64,000 nucleotides of DNA, taken from assembly GCF_045762675.1 (NCBI RefSeq), contig NZ_JBJDLK010000005.1:124001-188000 (forward strand). The letters run 5' to 3'. Of the stretch, positions 58,307-64,000 are shown in pieces; positions within the stretch are counted from its first letter, which is position 1; each line of letters begins with the position of its first letter. The translations under genes were made by a program, and so were the position numbers. This stretch comes from Elizabethkingia meningoseptica_A. GTDB lineage: Bacteria > Bacteroidota > Bacteroidia > Flavobacteriales > Weeksellaceae. The notes beneath the pieces were generated by a model. That model worked only from the letters and a program-made list of their open reading frames with translations, did not search any database and was not told the origin of the DNA.

Positions 58307-60136
58307 ATGAGAGGAAAGATTTATCTTATTTTATTATTTAGCACTTTTATGTTTCATTTTGTCGCAGGGCAAAATCCATATACAGATAGTCTTCTGGTCA
58401 AATTAAAAGGAGAAGGAACACCTGTAAAGGAAAGACTGAAAATTTATGAATTACTGGTAGACAAATACAGAAGTGAGCAGCAGTATGATGAAGCAACTGC
58501 ATACTGTAAAGAATATCTGAAACTTGCTAAAGCAACAAAAAACCCGTTGGAAACAACAAAAGCCTATGCTTATATGGGGGTTATTTTATGCAATCAGGAG
58601 GATTATAGCAAAGTACATTTTTATATAGATTCTGTAACAGCAAGCGCTTCCAAAACCAATGATAAAATAGCGGAGGCATATGCTAATTTTCTTCCGGCCT
58701 ATTATGAACATTCTCTTTATGAGTATAAAAAATCCGTAACCTATATATTAAAAAGTATTTCTCTACTGGAAAAAACAAAGGGAGATCCCATACTGGAATT
58801 CCGGCTGAATTATCTCTTATATGGTACTTATACAACATGGAATGATCTTAAAAACAGTCTTAAATATGCCTATAAATGTATAGAAATTGCTAAAAAAACA
58901 GGAAATAAAAATCACCTGAGTAATGCCTATTCAGCACTATCAACCTCTTTTACTTATCAGTATGAAAAAACGAAAAGCAAAGATGATCTGAAGGCTATGA
59001 TGGACAACTCTGAAAAGGCAGCTGCATTGTATTATAAATATCCCGGGCAGGTAGCCAATTATACTTATGCTATCGCCCGAAATAATAAAGCAAGTTATCT
59101 GCTGAAATATTTTCCTGAACTTACTCCCGACCTTCGGAAACAAATAGAATATAATATTGCTGAATCTCTGAATGCTTCTAAAAATATTTCCAAACCTCAG
59201 TCCATACTGGCAGGCGGCTTGGGAATGCTGGCTAATCTGGCAACAAGAGATCATGATCCTAAAAAAGCAGAAGGCTACCTTCTTCAGGCTGAAACGATGC
59301 TTTTGGCCCGCACTCCTGTTGACAATTATATTATGGCACAGATTGTTAATGATCTGGCTAATTTATATGAAAGCAACGGAGATTTGAAAAAAGCAATTGC
59401 CTATCAGAAAAAATTAACCCAATACATCGGCGAGCAGTTTAACCAGGATCAGGCTTCTACTGTAAAAAAACTGGAGGCACAATATCAGTCTCAAAGAAAA
59501 GAACAGGAAGTAGAATCTTTAAAAAAACAAAAAATATTATACCTTGTCCTTGGGATCATTGGTCTTATCGGTGCTTTTTTTATGTTCAGATCTTATCATT
59601 TCAGGCTCAGATATTCTCTGGTGCGCGAAAAACAACTGAATACAGAAAAGCATGAAGCTGAAATGCAGGTAAAACTGGAAAGAGAGGAACAGGCAAGACT
59701 TAAAGCTGAACAGGAGCTCCTTTCGCTTCAACAGCAAAAACTACAAAACGAAGTATTGGCCAACCAGCTTCATATACAACATAAAAATGAGGTTCTCCAA
59801 CAGCTGAAAACAAAACTTACGGATACCGACATTAATATACACAAAGTTGTAAAAGAGGAAAATCGTGTGGACAACGAGTTTGAAAAGGCAAAATTCCGGA
59901 TTCAGGAATTTCATCCTGACTTTTTCAGAACCATTGGTGAAAAAGCTAAGCAAAAACTTACACCACTGGATATGAAGTATTGCGCTTATATTCATTTAGG
60001 AATGGACACCAAACAGATTGCAACTTTACTGAATGTAGAGCCCAAAAGTGTGAGAATGGCTAAATACCGCCTTAAGAAAAAGTTTGGCCTCGATGAAGAA
60101 ACCGATTTAGATACTTTTTTTCAGAGTATTCTTTAG
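58307..60136 (+). CDS. TPR protein with transmembrane helix and LuxR-like DNA-binding end
   Basis: A signal peptide (1-20) is followed by a long periplasmic TPR domain (about 30-395). A transmembrane helix lies at about 408-425 (YLVLGIIGLIGAFFMF), then a long coiled coil and a C-terminal helix-turn-helix like LuxR: KLTPLDMKYCAYIHLGMDTKQIATLLNVEPKSVRMAKYRLKKKF. This layout is common in flavobacteria and suggests a one-component regulator that senses in the periplasm and acts from the membrane. Its regulon is unknown. The spacer before it (58013-58306) holds no gene. Confidence 0.8.
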   Translation: MRGKIYLILLFSTFMFHFVAGQNPYTDSLLVKLKGEGTPVKERLKIYELLVDKYRSEQQYDEATAYCKEYLKLAKATKNPLETTKAYAYMGVILCNQEDYSKVHFYIDSVTASASKTNDKIAEAYANFLPAYYEHSLYEYKKSVTYILKSISLLEKTKGDPILEFRLNYLLYGTYTTWNDLKNSLKYAYKCIEIAKKTGNKNHLSNAYSALSTSFTYQYEKTKSKDDLKAMMDNSEKAAALYYKYPGQVANYTYAIARNNKASYLLKYFPELTPDLRKQIEYNIAESLNASKNISKPQSILAGGLGMLANLATRDHDPKKAEGYLLQAETMLLARTPVDNYIMAQIVNDLANLYESNGDLKKAIAYQKKLTQYIGEQFNQDQASTVKKLEAQYQSQRKEQEVESLKKQKILYLVLGIIGLIGAFFMFRSYHFRLRYSLVREKQLNTEKHEAEMQVKLEREEQARLKAEQELLSLQQQKLQNEVLANQLHIQHKNEVLQQLKTKLTDTDINIHKVVKEENRVDNEFEKAKFRIQEFHPDFFRTIGEKAKQKLTPLDMKYCAYIHLGMDTKQIATLLNVEPKSVRMAKYRLKKKFGLDEETDLDTFFQSIL

Positions 60137-60141
60137 TAATA

Positions 60142-60492
60142 TTAATTAATTACTTTTTTGAAGTAGTAATAATATTCGTATCCGCCGTCAAAATTCCGGG
60201 TAAATGAAGTGGTTAATTCCCAGCCGTTGTCCCCCATAATATCAAGCGCCTGAGACGGGCTGGTTACTTTGGAAACTGCTGCCCGGATATTATCATCCAC
60301 ATATTTTCCGTTTACCCAGGCCTTATCTTTATAATAATGCTGGAAAACCATTTCTGCATAGGCAAACTTTGGAGCAAAAGCCAAAGAAAAATCCTTATTA
60401 TAATTATGGACTATAAATGGTCTCACCAGATCATCTTTTGCAAAAATGAACAGGCTGCTTAAAATAGTGATTGAAGCGAAAAATTTTCTCAT
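60142..60492 (-). CDS. Secreted hypothetical protein
   Basis: The 116-residue protein has a signal peptide (MRKFFASITILSSLFIFA) and a small mature domain with GDNGWELTTSFTRNFDGGYEYYYYFKK. This recalls DUF4177-like repeats that contain a GWEL motif and a beta-hairpin. It ends 6 bases from the convergent regulator gene. Confidence 0.6.
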   Translation of the reverse strand: MRKFFASITILSSLFIFAKDDLVRPFIVHNYNKDFSLAFAPKFAYAEMVFQHYYKDKAWVNGKYVDDNIRAAVSKVTSPSQALDIMGDNGWELTTSFTRNFDGGYEYYYYFKKVIN

Positions 60493-60547
60493 TACAGATG
60501 CTTTAGAATCTAAAGATATTAAAAATATAAAACTGCTTAACAGATCA

Positions 60548-60925
60548 CTATTTAAAATACATCCACTTTGGTATAAATACCAACAATCCGATCCCTACGT
60601 AGAAGAACATCATAAAGACATCGACATAAAGGAAAGTCGCCAGATAGTTCAGGTGGATAATGAAATGGATCATTATAAGTACAGGAAATACATAGACCGC
60701 AATTTTACGCAGAAAATATATTCCTACTAAAGAAAGAATCGCAAAAATATCGAGAGAGAACAGTAAAGTGATGTACCATTGCGGAATCTGCATTTTTTCT
60801 TTTTGTAACATAACTCCATAATCCACAAATAAATTATGAATCATTAATAATAATAAAACTCCCAATACTAAAAAAAAGGGTGTTCCGCGCTTTGGCTCAT
60901 GTTCAAAATAGTCCTGTTCTTCCAT
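60548..60925 (-). CDS. Four-helix membrane protein
   Basis: This 125-residue protein has an acidic start (MEEQDYFEHEPKRG) and four hydrophobic helices (about 16-30, 47-64, 68-82 and 96-118). I recognise no clear family; the helix pattern recalls DUF2569. It lies between two small genes and a terminator-like hairpin. Confidence 0.6.
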   Translation of the reverse strand: MEEQDYFEHEPKRGTPFFLVLGVLLLLMIHNLFVDYGVMLQKEKMQIPQWYITLLFSLDIFAILSLVGIYFLRKIAVYVFPVLIMIHFIIHLNYLATFLYVDVFMMFFYVGIGLLVFIPKWMYFK

Positions 60926-60940
60926 ATAAATTATTAATAA

Positions 60941-60968
60941 AAAAGCTTTTGAAAATTCAAAAGCTTTT
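60941..60968. terminator. Symmetric hairpin terminator
   Basis: AAAAGCTTTTGAA (60941-60953) pairs with TTCAAAAGCTTTT (60956-60968). It lies behind the Lrp-type gene on the minus strand and could terminate it; the symmetry and A/T-runs allow both directions. Confidence 0.7.
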
Positions 60969-60994
60969 ATAGTGTAAATTTATTAAATAAAGTT

Positions 60995-61462
60995 TTAAAT
61001 TATTGCCTGAATAAGACGATTTTTATCACTTAAATATTCTTCCATAGAAATCATACTTTCTGTACGCATAACGTCTGGAATATCATCAATCTGATAAATA
61101 ATACGCTTGGCATCGTCAGTATTTTTAGCTTTCACTTTGATAAAAATATTATACTTTCCGGAAATAACACTAGCTTCAACAACATTAGGGATTTTAGACA
61201 ATTCCTTCAATACCTCCTGTGTTCTGTTAGACTTAGTAAGCAAGATCCCTATGAAGGCTGTAAAGTGATAATCTAATTTACCATAGTCTATATTCAGCGA
61301 AGATCCCAGGATAATTCCTGCATCTTCCATCTTCTTCACTCTTACGTGAATAGTCCCCGCAGAAACATCCATTAGTTTAGCGATTTCTGTAAAAGGCATT
61401 CTCGTATTTGCAACTAAATAGCCAAGAATTTTATTGTCTATTTCGTCCAATTGGTAGTTCAT
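60995..61462 (-). CDS. Lrp/AsnC family transcriptional regulator
   Basis: The N-terminal helix-turn-helix (DEIDNKILGYLVANTRMPFTEIAKLMDVSAGTIHVRVKKMEDAGII) and the C-terminal ligand-binding RAM domain (KYNIFIKVKAKNTDDAKRIIYQIDDIPDV) give the standard Lrp/AsnC form at 155 residues. Such regulators bind amino acids and control their metabolism. A canonical flavobacterial promoter lies upstream at 61509-61536. Confidence 0.9.
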   Translation of the reverse strand: MNYQLDEIDNKILGYLVANTRMPFTEIAKLMDVSAGTIHVRVKKMEDAGIILGSSLNIDYGKLDYHFTAFIGILLTKSNRTQEVLKELSKIPNVVEASVISGKYNIFIKVKAKNTDDAKRIIYQIDDIPDVMRTESMISMEEYLSDKNRLIQAII

Positions 61463-61508
61463 AATTTTATTTTAATTTAAAAAAAAATATTATTCTTTAT
61501 TTATAATG

Positions 61509-61536
61509 CAAATTTACGAAAATATACTTTAAACAA
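61509..61536 (-). promoter_or_regulatory. Promoter of the Lrp-type gene
   Basis: On the minus strand TTG (within a TTTTTTG run, 61534-61536) is followed after exactly 17 bases by TAAATTTG (61509-61516). This matches the Flavobacterium consensus TTG-N17-TAnnTTTG. The start codon is 46 bases further. Confidence 0.65.
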
Positions 61537-61608
61537 AAAACTTTAACGATTTTTAATATAAATTCAGAATTAAAAATAAATTACGATAAAAACATCAAAA
61601 TTCATGCC

Positions 61609-64000
61609 TTACTTTCGAACAGAATCCTGAACAGCTTTATTATCAGCTTTGTTTTTCTTTTTGTCTTTATTTTTCTTCTTTCCAAATAGGTCGCTAAACT
61701 TATTAAAGCTTCTGGTATAAGCGACTCCGGCACCATAGCTCTGATTATCACTGGCGTTAGAAGTTGTTACCAGACCAATATTGGCTGGTTTGGAATATGC
61801 ATGTAGCACCAGACTTCCGTCATTTGCCTTGGAAACATCATATTCTATGGAACCTTCACCGGAAAGGTAATTGGTTTGTACGTTGTCTGTTTTGGTAATA
61901 GGAATACCGATACCTGTTTTAACTTTTATACGAGGTGAAAGATTAATATTGATACTTGTATTGGCTCTGTCGGCTGTATTGGTTCCCTGATCTCCTTTAA
62001 TATAATCCATATCGATCTGGAAGTCATTACTGATTGCATTAAATACAGATGACAGGTTTTTAAATAACATATTATAACCTGTAGATACCGCAGCATTTCC
62101 AATGGTAACACCGTCCAGCGAGGTTACGTTGAAACTATTCATAATAAGAACCGAACCAATCTGCTTAATTTTTTCATCTTCCGTGTTCAGCTTGGTTGCT
62201 AAAGCTTCTTTAATCTGACTGGAAGCATCAGGCAGTATAATTCCCATTGCAATAGCTCCCTGGCGGTTCAGCTCCTGCATTTTATTCTTAATTTTAATCT
62301 GAAGCTCAACATTGGTTGGCTGAAGTTTTCCTACATTCAGATACTCACCAAGATTGGTCACTACTCTGTAGTAATTTGCCACAATATTCAGATCCGGATT
62401 CATAACGTTTCCGTCCCAGGATATATTACTTCCTTTTTCAATCTGGAATGTTCTTTCCAGGATCGCTTTGGAAACAAATGTACCGTTATCCACAGAATAC
62501 ACGCCGTTCATATCCATTATTCCGGCACGATTCATATTAAACCTAAGGTTATTGGCCATACCTCGTACGCTTATGTTTCCTATATTATCTCCTACCAGTA
62601 CATTTACCGTAGAATTTTTATCCACATCCAGTATCAGACCAATATTCATATTGGTTCCGCTATTCACTTTCTGCTCAATAGACACTTCTCCTGTTTTTTC
62701 ATCTACTTTCAGGAACCTCAGCATTTTAAACTCTTCTACCGAAGCAGTAGTATTGGTATTCAGAGTAAATTCACTTCCTCCAAGTATCGATGCCTTGGCA
62801 TCTATATTAAGTCTGGATACCGGACCCGAAACGTTGATAATCCCTTTTGCGGCTACCCTGCCCCAGAATGTATCAAAATCTTTCTGTGAAGTATTCAGTA
62901 ATAATAAATCATCAGCTTGTATCAGAAGGTCAAGACCCATGGATGAAATTTTCTCAAAACTAATAGCCCCTGCAATTGTTCCTGAAGAGTTACTTCTGCC
63001 GTCGTTAATTTTAAGACCATCCAATAACACCAATCCTTTGGAAACAGGTATAACAGCATCTCCGAAGGTATAATCTACTCCTGTGAAGATAAATTTGAAC
63101 CCTAAGCCTGTCATCGCAATATTACCGGAATAATCGATATTATTAAGAGGTCCTGTTATCTGTAAATCTCCGTTTGCTTTACCTCTCAGATTGGTGAAAA
63201 TACTTTTCACAAATTCTCCGGTAAAGGCAACATTAAAATCTTTTAGCGAAGCTTTAAGGTCCAGTGTTGGTGATGCGGTATTGTTATTAATAGTTCCTGT
63301 AAGCTGCAGATTATTTTCTCCGAGTATTCCCGAAGAGGTAACACGTGCATCTACATCATATACATTTACAGTACTGCTGTTCTTGGCATTCAGCACCAAA
63401 TTACCTACATCCTGACCACTCATTTTAATATCGCTGATATTAACATCAATAATAGGCTGCAGGTCATTTTTATTCATTCTTATTTTAGCAGATCCGTTAG
63501 CAATTCCACGGATATCCATACTGTTTTCTCCGGGAAGGAATGCCAGTACTTTGGCCAGCTGGAGTTTATCCAGTAAAATCTCTGCGTCAAAATCTTTACC
63601 GCCTTTAAACGTTCCGTTCACCATGATGCTACTTTCGTCAGAGTATATCCGGAGATTATTTACCTGGAAGTCGCCTTGTTTTTTCCGGTAAACAATGGAA
63701 TGGTTCAACTCCGGAGAAGTATCTATATTCCAGGTATCTTTATTCAGTTTTACCGAAGTAGGATCAAATTTCAAGGCGATATCACCGTTTTCATTAGTGG
63801 TCTGATCCACATTGATTACATATTCTTTAAGATTGCCGGCAGCATCCTGCGAGATATTCCCTACTTTAAATACTGAAGCAATATGAAGTACTTTACCATT
63901 TTCATTGGTTCCTTTTACAGCAATATCCTTTATAACATTCTTACCATAATTAACTCTTTTGATATTCGCCAGTATCTGTTCCTGAGGCAATGATGTATTA
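61609..64000 (-). CDS. tamB: TamB-like translocation/assembly protein, C-terminal part
   Basis: The frame is open to the window end, so the N-terminus is missing; 797 residues are seen. The region is built of repeated beta-strand units of the AsmA/DUF490 type (e.g. LRGKANGDLQITGPLNNIDYSG, GIINVSGPVSRLNIDAKASI). The DUF490 C-terminal domain has DGTFVSKAILERTFQIEKGS-like and ANIGLVTTSNASDNQSYGAGVAYTRSFNKF elements. A Lys-rich tail closes it (KKKNKDKKKNKADNK). TamB proteins are inner-membrane-anchored periplasmic bridges that help outer-membrane protein insertion and lipid transport. The gene lies upstream of and parallel to the Lrp gene. Confidence 0.87.
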   Translation of the reverse strand, partial: NTSLPQEQILANIKRVNYGKNVIKDIAVKGTNENGKVLHIASVFKVGNISQDAAGNLKEYVINVDQTTNENGDIALKFDPTSVKLNKDTWNIDTSPELNHSIVYRKKQGDFQVNNLRIYSDESSIMVNGTFKGGKDFDAEILLDKLQLAKVLAFLPGENSMDIRGIANGSAKIRMNKNDLQPIIDVNISDIKMSGQDVGNLVLNAKNSSTVNVYDVDARVTSSGILGENNLQLTGTINNNTASPTLDLKASLKDFNVAFTGEFVKSIFTNLRGKANGDLQITGPLNNIDYSGNIAMTGLGFKFIFTGVDYTFGDAVIPVSKGLVLLDGLKINDGRSNSSGTIAGAISFEKISSMGLDLLIQADDLLLLNTSQKDFDTFWGRVAAKGIINVSGPVSRLNIDAKASILGGSEFTLNTNTTASVEEFKMLRFLKVDEKTGEVSIEQKVNSGTNMNIGLILDVDKNSTVNVLVGDNIGNISVRGMANNLRFNMNRAGIMDMNGVYSVDNGTFVSKAILERTFQIEKGSNISWDGNVMNPDLNIVANYYRVVTNLGEYLNVGKLQPTNVELQIKIKNKMQELNRQGAIAMGIILPDASSQIKEALATKLNTEDEKIKQIGSVLIMNSFNVTSLDGVTIGNAAVSTGYNMLFKNLSSVFNAISNDFQIDMDYIKGDQGTNTADRANTSININLSPRIKVKTGIGIPITKTDNVQTNYLSGEGSIEYDVSKANDGSLVLHAYSKPANIGLVTTSNASDNQSYGAGVAYTRSFNKFSDLFGKKKNKDKKKNKADNKAVQDSVRK

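Overview
The window comes from a Flavobacteriia chromosome of the Elizabethkingia/Chryseobacterium group. The best clue to genus is a PNGase F gene (51961-53025, minus) whose precursor layout and catalytic Asp/Glu residues match the Elizabethkingia enzyme. The low G+C, the TAnnTTTG-type -7 boxes, the Bat aerotolerance operon and the split transketolase agree with this. I see no tRNA, rRNA or CRISPR array.

Host part 1 (1-16648): the 3' end of an isochorismate synthase, a MarC-family membrane protein, then a long minus-strand aerotolerance operon (moxR, dapB, DUF58, membrane protein, batA, batB, batC, batD). A plus-strand run follows: DinB-like protein, rlmB, lipoprotein, DUF4834 protein, YfhO-like membrane protein and a GT4 glycosyltransferase. 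Two intergenic inverted repeats share a CACATAG/CTATGTG core.

Prophage (about 16649-51864, 35.2 kb): a Mu-type transposable phage with siphovirus-style tail genes, inserted between the glycosyltransferase and PNGase F. I propose a 5-bp target duplication TATAA at 16644-16648 and 51865-51869. The S24 repressor faces a minus-strand early operon (MuA-like transposase, MuB-like ATPase, a second ATPase, DUF3164, small genes). Inside that early operon is a diversity-generating retroelement: two tandem target genes, a template repeat and a reverse transcriptase. Late genes are divergent from a palindrome-rich control region at 32118-32304. Rightward genes are terminase, DUF1320, portal, MuF, gpG and tail terminator. 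Leftward genes are protease/scaffold, capsid, an M15 endolysin with two membrane proteins, tail tube, tail chaperones, tape measure, distal tail and a 1713-aa tail-tip protein.

The most interesting points are these. (1) The DGR shows a clean adenine-specific template/variable pattern. (2) The end of the portal gene carries a complete-looking -1 frameshift signal (AAATTTT, 9-nt spacer, strong stem-loop) that would fuse portal to MuF, whose upstream frame has no ordinary start codon. (3) MuF carries a C-terminal domain resembling a CdiA-type nuclease toxin. (4) A second probable -1 frameshift links two tail-chaperone frames just before the tape measure gene.

Host part 2 (51870-64000): PNGase F, a secreted protein, transketolase N and C subunits with a strong terminator, a minus-strand cluster of small membrane proteins, a TPR/LuxR-like regulator, two small proteins, an Lrp/AsnC regulator with a recognisable promoter, and the 3' part of a TamB-like gene that runs off the window.
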